Notes under the pieces: generated by a model | Told to the model about the DNA's origin: nothing | The model's database searches: none | What the model saw: the letters and a program-made list of their open reading frames with translations, nothing else | Assembly: GCF_048569485.1 (NCBI RefSeq) | Contig: NC_134358.1 | Location: forward strand, 240,055,404 to 240,119,403 | Reading direction: 5' to 3' | Source: Anomaloglossus baeobatrachus | Lineage: Eukaryota; Chordata; Amphibia; Anura; Aromobatidae | DNA length: 64,000 nucleotides | Part shown: positions 46,740 through 59,640 of the stretch, piece after piece | How the letters are laid out: each line of letters starts with the position of its first letter | Numbering within the stretch: the stretch's first letter is position 1 | Program-made: the position numbers and the translations under genes

Positions 46740-47480
46740 TGCAGCACAACTTTAAGAGCCATAATTTTTCAATTTTCTGCTAACAGTCACGTAGGAGCTT
46801 GTTTCTTGCGGGATAAGTTGACATTTTTGTTGGTACCATTTTGGGTGACATAACATTTTTTGATAGCTTTTTATTCTGATCTTTGGGAAGCCAAATGAAC
46901 AAAACCAGTTTTTTATTTTTTTTATGTTGTTCACTGTTTGGTAAAAGTGATAACACGACTTTGTTCCACGGGTCAGTCATTACAGCTATATATTTATATA
47001 TATTTTATGCTTTACCTTTACAGAATAAAATTATAGAAAAAAAAAGATTTTGCATTGCAATATTCTGACAGCTATAGCTTCTTTATTTTTCTGCTGATGA
47101 CGTTGTATTGCAGCTTGTTTTTTGTGAGACAAGGTGCCTTTTTCAAGGATACAGCATTCATTTATATTGGACTTTTTGATCTTGTTTTATATCACTTATT
47201 TCCCTATGGTTTGATTAAAAAGCTTAATTTTTTTCCACATTTTTTTTTACGGTGTTTACTGAAGAAGGTAACTAGTGTGACAGAATTATACATCGGGTTA
47301 TCCAAGACACGGCGATACCAAATACGTGTTCTCTTTTATTTTTTGTTTGTACAAAAATACATATGTTTAATGGTACTTGTTTTTTATTAATTTGGGTCAG
47401 GTTTATTATTTTTACTAATTTTGTTTACTTTTTTTACTTATTTACTTAGTAGTCCTATGGGACATTAACTTTGATTACTC
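46740..47480. repeat. Two diverged copies of a ~320-base dispersed repeat
   Basis: 'ttttctgctaacagtcacgtaggagcttgtttcttgcggga' at 46770 and 'ttttctgctgatgacgttgtattgcagcttgttttttgtgag' at 47080 begin two similar units. Both go on with a 'ggtaccattttggg'-like block, 'gatcttgtttta' and T-rich tracts. This type of repeat is common in frog genomes. Class unknown. Confidence 0.55.
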
Positions 47481-50219
47481 TGAATGGTGATGTACTGCAT
47501 TGTCATGCACAAGCATGGCAATGTATTGCACATATCAGTGTGACACTGACAGAATGCCTCATAGACCATGCTCTTGGCATTGTCTAATAGGCCACCATAC
47601 CCAGATAACGCAGAGGTCATCATTTGATCTTGGGTTGTCATTGGAACAATTGGGCCCCGTGATCACATTGTGCGAGTTTCGATCAGATATGAGAGGGAAA
47701 AAACTCCCTATTCCAGCCTCCTTAATGTTGCAATCATTAGCATGTAGGGATTAAACAGCCAGGGTCGATGCAGCACAGTCCCTGGCTGTGACAGTCGGAA
47801 CTTGGTTATCACTTAAGCCAAGCACCCAGCGGCGATCAACCGCTGCGTCCATTTGCTAGAAAGCTCTGCAAAGCAGGATTTACTGGTGTGTCCAATGTTG
47901 GGAAGTGGGTAAAATAAAGTATTTGTGTGGGGGGGGGGGTTTCCTTATAGGGTTAGTAATAAGTTGTCAGTTAGACATGTCTACATTACTTGATGAAAGC
48001 TGCATTTTTAGACCATTGACAGCTGACATCAATCACAAATACCATTACCCTAATTGCCAATGTACCAGAGTAAGGCAAAGTGCCAGAATTGGAGCATCTC
48101 ATGTGATGCTTTACTTCTGTGGCGGCTGTGGGTGGCTATTTTTAGGCTGGGAAGGATCTAATAACCATGGACCTTCCCAGCCTTATATTATCAGCTCTCA
48201 CCTGTCTGCTTTACCTTTGCTGGTTTCATAAAATAGGGGGGACCCCAAATCCATTTATTTATTTATTTACTTTTTAAGTTAAACATGCCAAAATAGCTGT
48301 AGAATAAACACCACATGAAGGGGGCACTAAAGGGTGCAAGTGTATGCTATGTAGGGGGATTGTGAAATTATAGATCTGCAGCATATCTATCCATTTAATC
48401 TAGCTAATATCTTTCCGTCATCAATCTATCTATATCTTTATATTAGTTTTTTCTTTTGAGGCCTGCATAGAAATCAGGGGGCATATAGATAGTCTGTGTG
48501 CCGTCGCACCCTTTGACTTGCATTAGCGAGTCTCGTCCCATATATGCAGCCAGAAGCAGTATGCTGTGATTTATTCCTCTACAAAACATATACAGCTGCA
48601 CACTGACATGCTAACAATGAATAAATGAACTCTGGCATTGCATTACTGCTATAGGAATATTTCCAAAAAGAGATGTTTAGCTTATGCATGTGAGCCCGGT
48701 AACCAATTGCAAGGTAATCTCTGTATATCGGGAACCTAACCTAAAAGTAGTTACAATGTTTTTTCAGCTAGCACCTGTTCACACCTATTGAATGTGCGGG
48801 TCAGTCTTTTTGTATATTTGTGATTTATTCCTCAGCCCGATTACAGCTGAGGGAATACTCACAGATCAGCACTGCCTCAATGAATAACATTGGCGCGATC
48901 GCAATACATTTTGTTATCTCATTGCACTGATCCGTTTTATACGCAAGTGAGAATAAGGCCTAAACGTGAGGCTTTATTGAGAAGGCTCTTGTTTTCTTTT
49001 ATACATCTGGTAAGATAATTATGTAAATGAGCAGGGACTTATATGTGAAGCACTAACATAACAGTATCTGCCTATAGTGTATCAGACACATCATTCTTGG
49101 AGTCGATGAGTTCTACACTTTAATGACAGTGACTGGAGGGATATCTACAACATTCCTTGTGTGTGGTACAATGTCTTGAATTTATCCCAATTATTTTCTA
49201 TAGCAAATTGATATTTGTCCTATGCTGCTTCATCAAGGAAAGTGGGATTTTTGCTCAGGTACATTCTCTTCTCTTTAGTCACGGCAGCAGCACAACCGTC
49301 CTCTCTATAAAGTTATTTTCAACATGTCTGACCGCCTCTTCATTTCTTATGAGAAGTTCACTTTGACACAACAGTATCTTCTTCAATATTTTGCCCTGGT
49401 ATTTGTAAGTCAAAACCATAAATGGATTAAAAACATAGAAGAGGTGCAAGTGTTTCCTTTATATTCTTTATCTGTGTAAGTATAAATCCTCATTTTTGCA
49501 TTCAAATACTGATGGAAAATGCTGTTTACTGATTGATGTACAAGTGGGCAGGATTCATGTGAACTTTCCAATTATTAATCCATTTTTTTAGGAATACAGA
49601 ATTAATCGGCTATTATAGAACCTTAAATCACAGATTACACTTCAAATGCTGCTTTGGTTATTAATAATAACCATATTAGAGAGGTATTACAATTCTGCTT
49701 TCTCCTCATTTCTTGTACCATGGATAGCAGGGACTTATAACATTGTTATTTCTGAACTTCTTTGCTTGAAAATAAAATGTTAAAACTTCAGGATAGACTG
49801 ACACATTTGTAGATTGGAAGGGAAAACATAAAAGATGTATGAAAACCCGCAAAACAATGCAGATGTATATTATATTCAGTTTCTATGGAAGGCTGGGCTA
49901 GCAATGGCAGAACAAGGGACGACTTTGGAACATCATGTTCTTACTATCACTTTATAAACATGCTTTATCCTGATATATATTTGCAGATAAATGACATATA
50001 TGTAAGAAAATTCAACCACAGTTGTGCTTTGTACCCATACTGGCACATTCATCTCAATATTTATTCATTTCTGCACTTTTTCTTCTTATTGATATATATA
50101 TATACTGTAAGCTTTTAAACAAAATCCTATTTGTTGCTGAAAAGGTAATTACCCATAAGTGGTATATGCACCCTAATTATGTCTCCACCATATATACCAC
50201 CATATACAGTCCACACTAC

Positions 50220-50220
<1 letters not shown>
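47481..50220. other. Intergenic stretch with old repeat pieces, no gene recognised
   Basis: 47930-48240 resembles the dispersed repeat at 39490 ('attaccctaattgccaatgtaccag', 'ggaaggatctaataaccatgg'). The rest has no recognised gene, RNA or clear element boundary. Confidence 0.45.
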
Positions 50221-50293
<73 letters not shown>

Positions 50294-50306
50294 GTATATA
50301 TATATG

Positions 50307-50343
<37 letters not shown>
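50221..50343. repeat. (TA)n microsatellite
   Basis: About 120 bases of nearly pure TA with a few G or C interruptions. Confidence 0.95.
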
Positions 50344-50346
<3 letters not shown>

Positions 50347-50415
50347 TGAAAAATAATCAGAGCAACCAATGCATGAGTTCTAATGAGAAGAATAGAAGGC
50401 TGGAAAATTTATTAT

Positions 50416-50439
50416 AGAGATAGATAGAGAGAGATACTG

Positions 50440-50479
<40 letters not shown>

Positions 50480-50601
50480 GGTAGATAATATCTATCTATC
50501 GATAGTTAATAGAGAGATAGAAATATAGATAGAGAGATAGATAGATGGATAGATAGGTAATAGATAGACAGATAGATGGATAGATAGAGAAATATAGATA
50601 A

Positions 50602-50643
<42 letters not shown>

Positions 50644-50970
50644 GATAGATAGATAATAGATAGATAGATACAGGGATAGATAGATAGATAGATAGATGAT
50701 AGATAGATAGATAGAGGGATAGATAGATTGATAGATAATAGATAGATGGATGGATGGATGGATGAATAGATAGATAGATAAATAATAGATAGATGATAGA
50801 TAGATGGATGGATAGATAGATAATAGATAGATAGATAGATACTAGATAGATGGATAGATAGAGGGATAGATAGATAGATAATAGATAGATAGATAGGTAC
50901 AGTAGATAGAGGGATAGATAGATAGATAATAGATATGGTAAGTAGATAGATGATAAATAGATAGATTGAT
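50416..50970. repeat. (GATA)n / (TAGA)n microsatellite
   Basis: About 550 bases of GATA/TAGA repeats with GATG, GAGG and AATA variants. Open frames through it (SIYLSI-type peptides) are artefacts. Confidence 0.95.
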
Positions 50971-51202
50971 TTTGTCACCCAGGAAGAAAAATATTAGCTG
51001 TTCAGGATCATGAGAGAATCTTTATGAAATTAAATCAATATTTTGCTTTTTAATGGGACCTTTGCATTTATTTTCAAGTATCACTTTGCTAGAAATAAAA
51101 TCAGTTCCATATGTTTGGCAGAAAATACACAACACAGTACATAACAGTATTTATATAATTACTACACACACAAACACACATACATATATTTTTCTATATA
51201 TA

Positions 51203-51257
<55 letters not shown>

Positions 51258-52074
51258 TGCATCTTCTTTTGAGATGCAATTTATGCAATTTTTAATAAAC
51301 ACCAGGAGGAGTGATAACATGTAAAGTATTTTTTCAGACTTTCTTTATGTAACTAAACACATAGATTTAATGCCAAGTATACAGGCCCTGGGAGTTTAAT
51401 ACTGGAGGAGGAGCTGTTGTATTCCAGGTTTTCCTATTTTTTTCGTTAGCAATCCATTTATTTATAACTGCCAAATATTTATAGTAGCAAAATGAAGACA
51501 AGGGAGCAGTGTACACAGCAGTGAGGCTGTGGCATTAGCCTGTGGCTACTGCTTATGAATGTATGTAGCTCTAGTAATAACCACTCCCCAGGAAATTGCC
51601 AGCTTAGTAAAATACTAGTAATATTAGCACGTGGTTTTCCAAGACATTTACATTTGAGTGCAAGGGAAGCTGCTAAGGCATAAACTTGTTATTTTAGCTT
51701 TCCGTGTTTAAAAACAATATTAGTCTCCCCATAAATTGCGCTGCCTGGCTGCACTGCCCGCCTCATGGGCTCCTGCTGCTGCAGTGTCCTACCATCATCA
51801 TCATCATCAAGATAGCGAGGGGAATTAGATTGCATCAAGTGCCTGGCTCCTTTATCTTCTTTAACTTCTTTAACCTGTTTTTTTAACCTAGATTTTGTCT
51901 GGACAGAGGCAAAGTTTCCAAAACCAAAAAAAACCCGTTTCTAAACTGGTTTTATATTCGTGTGTAAAGCAACGAGTACTTGCATAATTTATTCAGGATT
52001 TGGGATGTAATCCACAGAAAGTAATCTGTAGTATCTGTGACACTATCTGTCTGTCTATCTGTCTCTATTTATTT

Positions 52075-52110
<36 letters not shown>

Positions 52111-52242
52111 CTTTTTTCTTTTTAATTTATTCTTCTATTATTATTTTTTTTCAGGGAGGGATGTATATTTACCAAAATGTTGTTTGCAGAACATGCTAAT
52201 TGTCAGATACATTAAAACTAGATAGACAGGTAGGTAGATATC

Positions 52243-52304
<62 letters not shown>

Positions 52305-52622
52305 GTCCATATAAAGACTTTACAAGCCTCCTCCCCTGATCATTTAAGTGCAGATTATTAATGACTTTGACAATTCATTTGCTTTTTAAACATGATACAA
52401 AATTTTGCGAATCTCTTCATTTCCTTCTTGGTTCCTATTGTCATATCTTGTCAAGACAAGTAAATTGTAGGGCATTTTTTTTTCATCATACATAAAATAC
52501 AATATATTACTTTTTTTATATAAATTATTGTTGATAGACATTTGAAATAAAGAAGGCATAGTTTGCGACTATTGATACAACTGTAATATTTTTCATAAAG
52601 TCACTTTTAAATATGTTTAAAG
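50971..52622. other. Intergenic sequence with microsatellites
   Basis: (TA)n at 51206-51254 and 52079-52108, and (GATA)n at 52240-52303. The block 51700-51850 is less AT-rich and could hold a conserved element, but nothing specific is recognised. Confidence 0.55.
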
Positions 52623-52623
52623 T

Positions 52624-52672
<49 letters not shown>

Positions 52673-52726
52673 TGTGTATATGTAGAGTATGTATGTAGTG
52701 TATGTGTGTGTATATGTATATATGTA

Positions 52727-52774
<48 letters not shown>

Positions 52775-53204
52775 TGTGTATATGTAGCGTATGTATGTAG
52801 TGTATGTGTGTATATGTAATGTGTGTGTATGTAGTGTGTGTATGTAGAGTATGTGTCTGTATATGTAGTGTGTGTATGTAGAGTATGTGTCTGTATATGT
52901 AGTGTGTATGTAGTGTATGTAATGTGTATATGTAGTGTATGTTTGTGTATATAATGTGTATATGTAGTGTGTGTACGTAGTGTGTATATGTAGTGTGTGT
53001 ATATATGTAGTGTGTGTACGTAGTGTGTATATGTAGTGTGTGTATGTAGTGTGTATATGTAGTGTGTGTGTATGTAGAGAGAGTATGTGTGTGCATGTAG
53101 TGTGTATATGTAGTGTGCGTATGTGTAGTTTGTGTGTATATATGTAGTGTATGTGTGTAGATGTAGGGTACGTGTAGTTTGTGTATATGTGGTTTGTGTA
53201 TATG

Positions 53205-53264
<60 letters not shown>

Positions 53265-53303
53265 TGTGCATATGTGTGTGTGTGTGTGTGTGTGTTTATG
53301 CTA
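52623..53303. repeat. (TG)n and 'tgtatatgtagtg' compound microsatellite
   Basis: Long pure (TG)n runs at about 52624-52670, 52730-52772 and 53206-53256 enclose an irregular 'tgtgtatatgtagtg' minisatellite. Long open frames on both strands here are low-complexity artefacts. Confidence 0.95.
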
Positions 53304-54778
53304 ATTTTAGTATAATAGCTGTCATATCTCAAGGATTTATTTTCCAATGGAATATTTTAGCGACAAGTGTGTTGTCCTGCTATAGGACACTTGTCAGCCC
53401 ATTCCTCCACATGTTTGTGGGTCTGTTAAATGGGGTGTGACTGCTTTTATTTTCTGCCCAGTCTCCCTTGTATACAATAAAGTTCCATTTATGTTGCATT
53501 TCTGCTTGTCAGCCCATCTGATACAGTTGTGTGCAGGGGAGTACAGTATCCTCCTATCTCTTGGCTGGTGGGCTGTGCATAGTCTTCTTCATGGCTCATT
53601 GCCTTCTGTGTAAGGTGCCTTACAGTATCTCCTGTCTTCAGACAATCCCTATGGGTCTTCCCTGGAGCCCAGTGTAACATTATCAGGACAGGGGTGCGCT
53701 ATTCTTCTGTAGATTGTGGGGCTCAGGGAGCAGGAGATGTGATGAGAGCCTGTGCTGTCTCTGCCTGTCTGTGCCCTCTATAGAAAGGTAGTGCTTGGTT
53801 TAGTATTCCTTATGGGTGTGAATATAAACAATTATCATTCATAATGCGACAAGGTGAGCTATGAGAGGGTTATAGTAAACTTCTCATAGTCTTCCTCAGT
53901 TTACCTTCCAGCACCAGCAAAGTCTTTAATTAATGTTTACTATAAACTTGTGGCTTCTTAGCACTAGGGTTAGTCCTAATCCTCTGGGTGTGCTGGTACT
54001 TTTAGTCCCTTATCAACATGAAGCTGAATGTGAGCAATATATCAGGTAGACATATAATGGATTTTCTACAGTCGGCTATCTCTGGACATCAGGATATACA
54101 AATAAGTCTTCTTGGATGGCAGCAGGGAGTAATGCATTCATTTTTACAAGAAGGCAGAACACAAGACCTTAAGCCCATAACTGTTTTATAGTCAACAATC
54201 AGAGTATTTACCGCAAAGCAAACAGCGCCTGCTCTGTGTGTACTGTCTCTGAATCTGCCATCAGGGTAAACTAGGGGTTAATTGTATTATTAATAATGGA
54301 CCTGGCAGGAATGCCCAGCCTCATCATACCACTTATTCCCTAAAATGCATCGGACAGAAGAAATCCCAGTAAATTCAGTGTAAAATCCATGTTGCGTTAC
54401 ACATTCTGAAGGAACATGGGCTGCCAACATGAAGGCTACAGGACAAGGCCAGAGAAGGTATGAGACGTCTGGGGGGTCTTCTGTACAGCGCAGCACTCTC
54501 TCCATGAATGCAGGAACTCTGCAATAAATGCCTATTAGTAAGGAGGGGAGCGGGTGTTTATGTGGAGACTTGGCTTGCTGTAAATCCATCAACATCTCAG
54601 ACAACTCTGAGCATAGTAAGTTCCCGAACACATTCCTGGGCAGTGCGCATGCGTGCACAGGTAGCAACCAGTCCTTTATGAGCAGGTGAGATGTTCCTGT
54701 GCAGGTAGAGAAGGATTTGTTGAAGCTGCTGATATCTGCAGGCGGATCCCTCAGTCCATCATCAGGAGGGATTATAGG
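53304..54778. other. Upstream region of the first TFAP2A start exon
   Basis: No gene is recognised before 54779. A minus-strand frame of 177 codons (54290-54823) runs antisense across exon 1b; it has no family resemblance and is treated as chance. The last few hundred bases should contain the promoter and 5' leader of the exon 1b transcript, but no core promoter motif stands out. Confidence 0.5.
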
Positions 54779-54811
54779 ATGTCCATGCTGGCCAAGATGG
54801 GGGACTGGCAG
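54779..54811 (+). CDS. tfap2a: TFAP2A alternative first coding exon, isoform 1b type
   Basis: ATG at 54779 opens MSMLAKMGDWQ (11 codons), followed at once by the donor GTGAGA. Human AP-2 alpha isoform 1b begins MSILAKMGDWQ and then DRHDG, so this differs by one conservative residue. The exon ends on a codon boundary and joins in frame to GACCGCCATGAT at 63919, giving ...GDWQ-DRHDGTSNG. A purine at -3 favours this ATG. AP-2 alpha is a nuclear transcription factor that binds GCCNNNGGC as a dimer and acts in neural crest, epidermis and face development. Isoform 1b lacks the SUMO site found in isoform 1a. It is too short to find without knowing the family. Confidence 0.88.
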
Positions 54812-55140
54812 GTGAGATGGCACACCTGGTCACAGGCACTCACCTGGGGACTACCTTCAGAATGTTCTAATAGTCTTACGAAAATATGACACTTGTTTTA
54901 TATAAGTAGTATGGTTTTATATTGATATAGCATAGATACACAAAGGCAGACATCGTGGGAAATTACTAGATCTCTAATGGAAATACTCTGGATCTGGTCA
55001 TTAAAACACAGGGCAGGTGAGGAATGGAGCAGGAAAAACCGCCCTCAGCCACCTCTTTTACAGGTTGCTAGGAAAAGGGAATTATGCAAGCTAATAATAA
55101 TAACAGCTGCCTGGAGATCATTCACAGCAGAGCTGCAACA

Positions 55141-55325
55141 ATGTGTGTGTGTGTGTGCGTGTGTGTGCGTGTGTGTGTGTGTGTGTGCGTGTGTGTGCGT
55201 GTGTATGGATATACATGTATGTGTGTGTATGTAATGTATGTGTGTACATATGTATATGTATGTTTGTGTGCATGCGTGTGTATATCTATGTGTGTGCATA
55301 TGTGTATATATGTGTTCGTGTGTGT

Positions 55326-55402
<77 letters not shown>

Positions 55403-55572
55403 TGTGTGTATGGATATACATGTATGTGTGTGTATGTAATGTATGTGTGTACATATGTATATGTATATGTATGTTTGTGTGCATGCGTGTGTATATCTAT
55501 GTGTGTGCATATGTGTATATATGTGTTTGTGTGTGTGTTTTTTTATATATATATATATATATTTATATATAT

Positions 55573-55623
<51 letters not shown>

Positions 55624-55875
55624 GATATACATGTATGTGTGTGTATGTAATGTATGTGTATATATGTGTATATATATGTACATATACTTACACACACACA
55701 CACACACACGCATGTGTGTGGTGTGCATGTGTGTACATATGTATATGTATGTTTGTGTGCATCCGTGTGTATATCTGTGTGTGTGCATATGTGTGTGTGT
55801 GTATATGTGTTTGTGTGTGTGTGTGTGTTTTTATATATATATATATACATATATATATATGAGTGTATGTGTGTA

Positions 55876-55913
<38 letters not shown>
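55141..55913. repeat. Compound (TG)n/(TA)n array with ~208-base higher-order unit
   Basis: 'tatggatatacatgtatgtg' occurs at about 55204, 55409 and 55620. Each occurrence leads through 'catgcgtgtgtatatctatg' and a 'tttatatatata' tract to a new (TG)n run. So a ~208-base unit made of microsatellite tracts is itself repeated about three times, with a fourth partial copy. Confidence 0.85.
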
Positions 55914-55915
<2 letters not shown>

Positions 55916-56064
55916 TACATATGAGTGTACAGTTGTGTGCAGGTGAGTAAAGTATCTTCCTACCTCTTGTAAATTGAGGATCAGCACAAAGCAGGGGAGA
56001 AGTGAAGAAGAGACACTACAGTGTTAGCTAATAGGGAGTACAGGGGAGTACAGATCTGCACCCC

Positions 56065-56068
<4 letters not shown>

Positions 56069-56150
<82 letters not shown>

Positions 56151-56151
56151 A
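56069..56151. repeat. (TG)n microsatellite
   Basis: About 75 bases of pure TG after a short TA run. Confidence 0.95.
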
Positions 56152-56389
56152 CTGTTACTGATGAATGTTCACAGATACACAGTATATTCATGTGAATGTA
56201 TACTAGGTAGATAACAGGGCCATGCTGTTCCAGTCTCAAATGTTCCTCTTCAATATGTAAACTGCTAGGGGCTCTGTTAATAGGCCCTGATCACAAGAGC
56301 ATAATTATTGCTGAAATAGCAATTATCCATCAGTGGTATATGCACCCTAATTATATCCCCACCATATATAGTCTACGCTACAGGGCAGT

Positions 56390-56798
56390 TTATCTATCTA
56401 TCTATTTGTCTATGTATCTATCTGTCTATCTATCTATCCATTATACATCTATCTATCTAACCATCATCTATCTATCTCTCTATCTATCCATCATCTAGCT
56501 ATCCATCTATTTTTCTATCTATCTATCCCTCTATCTATCCATCATATAGCTATCTATCTATCCATCAACTGTCTATCTCTATCTATCCATCATATATCTA
56601 TTCATCTGTCATCTATTTATCTATTATCTATCCATCATCTGCCTATCTACCAATCTATCCACCTATATATCTATCTATCTATCTATCTATCTAATTATCA
56701 TCTATATCGTTCTTTCTGCCTATCCACCGTTCTATCACGTATTAATATGTGTATTACTTTCACGAGAAAAGGTAGTAGAGAAGAAAAATACAGATGGC

Positions 56799-56870
<72 letters not shown>

Positions 56871-56880
56871 CACATATATG
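56390..56880. repeat. (CTAT)n and (GATA)n microsatellites
   Basis: CTAT-type repeats at 56390-56700 and pure GATA repeats at 56798-56870. The two tracts are inverted relative to one another. Confidence 0.93.
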
Positions 56881-57019
56881 GGCACACAAACGCACTGAGC
56901 AATAACGCGTAAAAACGCAGTAAAACGCGGCAAAAATGCATGCCAAAGGTGCGGTTTTTTGGAACCAAAAACGTGCATCTTTGTGGTCAAAAAAAAGATG
57001 CAGTATCCGCACATAATTG

Positions 57020-57950
57020 CGAACTGTAGCAGATATAATATCAGTGCCCAGTCTATTAGCTGGGCATTAGTGGTATGTATACATCTAGTCTAATCAACAG
57101 GGTGAGATGAAAAATGACCGCAAATCTAGTCTGATGAGAGATATCATGTCAGACCTACCTTTGGTCACCAAGCTGGGGCCTTTCGCACTTGCGGGGGCAG
57201 CAGTTTATACTCCATGGGGTCCTGCAGGGACATTGATGGTCTCTCACTGCTCCCAGGTCTAGATGGGGTCTTACAGCAGACAATATATAATGCTCAAAAA
57301 AATAAAGGGAACACTTAAACAACTCAGTGTTCCCTTTATTTTTTTGAGCAGTATATGTCGGTGTGACTGAGCAGTCTATAGGGATTTTCCACCCAGTGTA
57401 GTGTTGCATGTGAATGGTGGGGGTCACAATGGCACTGAGCAGTCTCACACTGTTAGCAGCTCCTCCATGATGTGCTCCACACAAGAAATGTTAATGACTC
57501 CTAAAAGCGACACTATAGATCTGTTGCTGCGGGTGTAAAGTGTTTCTCACACTCCTCTAACCTCCACGCGGCAGTGTTTGATCGTGGCTGTAATATTCGC
57601 ATTCAATTAGCGGGGGTGATGGTGATCCTGTAGATGACTATGGGCCTGCCTGGCTGCAGTGACTGGCGCTGGCTCATCATGGGCCCCTTTCTCATTACAA
57701 GTACATGCACCAGAGGATAATCCCAACTTCATTTTCAACTCAATCAGGGAAAAACAACTATTTTGACTAGATCAAAAAGAAACGCGTTGGAGGGAAACCT
57801 GTCTGTTTGTAAGAAGACCTCCTAGATCTTTTTGACATTGAACAGACAACTACAGGCTCCTGAGACCATTTATGCAAATGCAGTGTCACCAGCAGCACTG
57901 ACCTACTAAAGGATGGCCAGTGTCAGCTCCAACACACTGCTGATGTACTA
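57020..57950. other. Complex intronic sequence, possible regulatory element
   Basis: 57480-57720 has balanced composition and strings such as 'cattcaattagcgggggtgatgg' and 'gggcctgcctggctgcagtg', unlike the simple repeats around it. It may be a conserved non-coding element of TFAP2A, but this cannot be shown from one sequence. Confidence 0.3.
57289..57353. mobile_element. Very short hairpin MITE, copy 1
   Basis: TGCTCAAAAAAATAAAGGGA..., a short loop, then the complement TCCCTTTATTTTTTTGAGCA form a near-perfect ~65-base foldback bounded by TA. This end sequence is widespread in fish and amphibian genomes as a mariner-type MITE. A second copy is at 60012-60091. Confidence 0.75.
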
Positions 57951-59640
57951 AAGGATTACCGGTGCCATCTCCAACACATTTATATACTAAAAGACGGCCA
58001 GTGTCAGCTCCAACACATTTATGTACTAAAGGACTACCGGTGCCATCTCCAACACATTTATATACTAAAGGACTACCGGTGCCATCTCCAACACATTTAT
58101 ATACTAAAGGACGGCCAGTGCCAGCTCCAACACATTTATGTACTAAAGGACTACCGGTGCCATCTCCAACACATTTATATACTAAAGGACTACCGGTGCC
58201 ATCTCCAACACATCTATATACTAAAGGACGGCCAGTGCCAGCTCCAACACATTTATGTACTAAAGGACTACCGGTGCCATCTCCAACACATTTATATACT
58301 AAAGGACTACCGGTGCCAGCTCCAACACATTTATGTACTAAAGGACTACCGGTGCCATCTCCAACACATTTATATACTAAAGGACTACCGGTGCCATCTC
58401 CAACACATTTATATACTAAAGGACGGCCAGTGCCAGGTCCAACACATTTATGTACTAAAGGACGGCCTGTGCCAGCTCCAACACACTGATGATGTACTAA
58501 AGGGCGGCCAGTGCCAGCTCCAACACATTTATATACTAAAGGACGGCCACTGCCAGCTCCAACACACTGATGATGTACTAAAGGACGGCCAGTGCCAGCT
58601 CCAACACACTGATGATGTACTAAAGGGCGGCCAGTGCCAGCTCCAACACATTTATATACTAAAGGACGGCCACTGCCAGCTCCAACACACTGATGATGTA
58701 CTAAAGGGCGGCCAGTGCCAGCTCCAACACATTTATATACTAAAGGACGGCCACTGCCAGCTCCAACACACTGATGATGTACTAAAGGACGGCCAGTGCC
58801 AGCTCCAACACACTGATGATGTACTAAAGGACGGACAGTGCCAGCTCCAACACATTTATATACTAAAGGATGGCCAGTGCCAGCTCCAACATATTTATGT
58901 ACTAAAGGATGGCCAGTGCCAGCTCCAACACATTTATATACTAAAGGACGGCCAGTGCCAGCTCCAACACATTTATGTACTAAAGGACGGCCAGTGCCAG
59001 CTCCAACACATTTATATACTAAAGGACGGCCAGTGCCAGCTCCAATACATTTATGTACTAAAGGACTACCGTTGCCATCTCCAACACACTGATGATGTAT
59101 TAAAGGATGGCCGGTGCAGGCTCCAGCACATTTATATACTAAAGGACTGCCTGTGCCTGCTCTAACACACTAATGTACTAAAGGATAACCTGTGTCAGCT
59201 CCAATAGATTTATGTACTAAAGGACGGCCGAAATCATCTCTAACTCACCGATGTACTAAAAGACGGCTTGTGCCAGCTCCAACACTCTAATGTACTAAAG
59301 GATGGACTGTTAGCTCCAACACATTTATGTACTAAAGGACAACTGATGCCAGCTCTAACACACTAATGTACTAATGTACGGCAGGTGTCAGCTCTAACAC
59401 CCTTATCTACTAAAGGACAGCCGGTGCCAGCTCTAACACAGTGATGTACTAAAGGACGGCCGATCCCAGCTTCTACACACTCATCTACTAAAGGACGACC
59501 GATGCCAGGTCCAACACACTAATGTACTAAAGGATGATCTGTGCCAGCTCTACACACTGATGTACTAAAGGACGGACGGTGCCAGTTCCAAAACACTTAT
59601 GCACTAAAGGATGGCCGGTGCCAGCTCTAAGGAGCACACT
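57905..59640. repeat. 39-base minisatellite, about 40 copies
   Basis: The unit contains 'tactaaaggacggccagtgc' followed by 'cagctccaacacatttatg'. Most units are 39 bases; a 42-base form has 'cactgatgatg' in place of 'catttatg'. Two main variants (ctaccggtgccatc and cggccagtgccagc) alternate in blocks, a sign of unequal exchange. Copies decay towards both ends. Because 39 is divisible by three, one frame stays open for up to 175 codons (PVPSPTHLYTKGL repeats); it is not a gene. Confidence 0.95.

Noticed and set aside
52525-53347. Open frames of up to 248 codons (THTHTH, YTLHTH)
   Set aside because: Pure translation of (TG)n/(CA)n microsatellite.
54290-54823. 177-codon open frame antisense to TFAP2A exon 1b
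   Set aside because: No family resemblance, mixed composition and no splice or promoter context; most likely chance, though an antisense transcript here would be worth noting if RNA data exist.
57962-58489. 175-codon repeat protein (PVPSPTHLYTKGL units)
   Set aside because: Exists only because the minisatellite unit is 39 bases; 42-base units and stops elsewhere show no selection for a frame.
57905-59640. CRISPR-like regular repeats
   Set aside because: Units are contiguous with no unique spacers and the genome is eukaryotic; it is a minisatellite.
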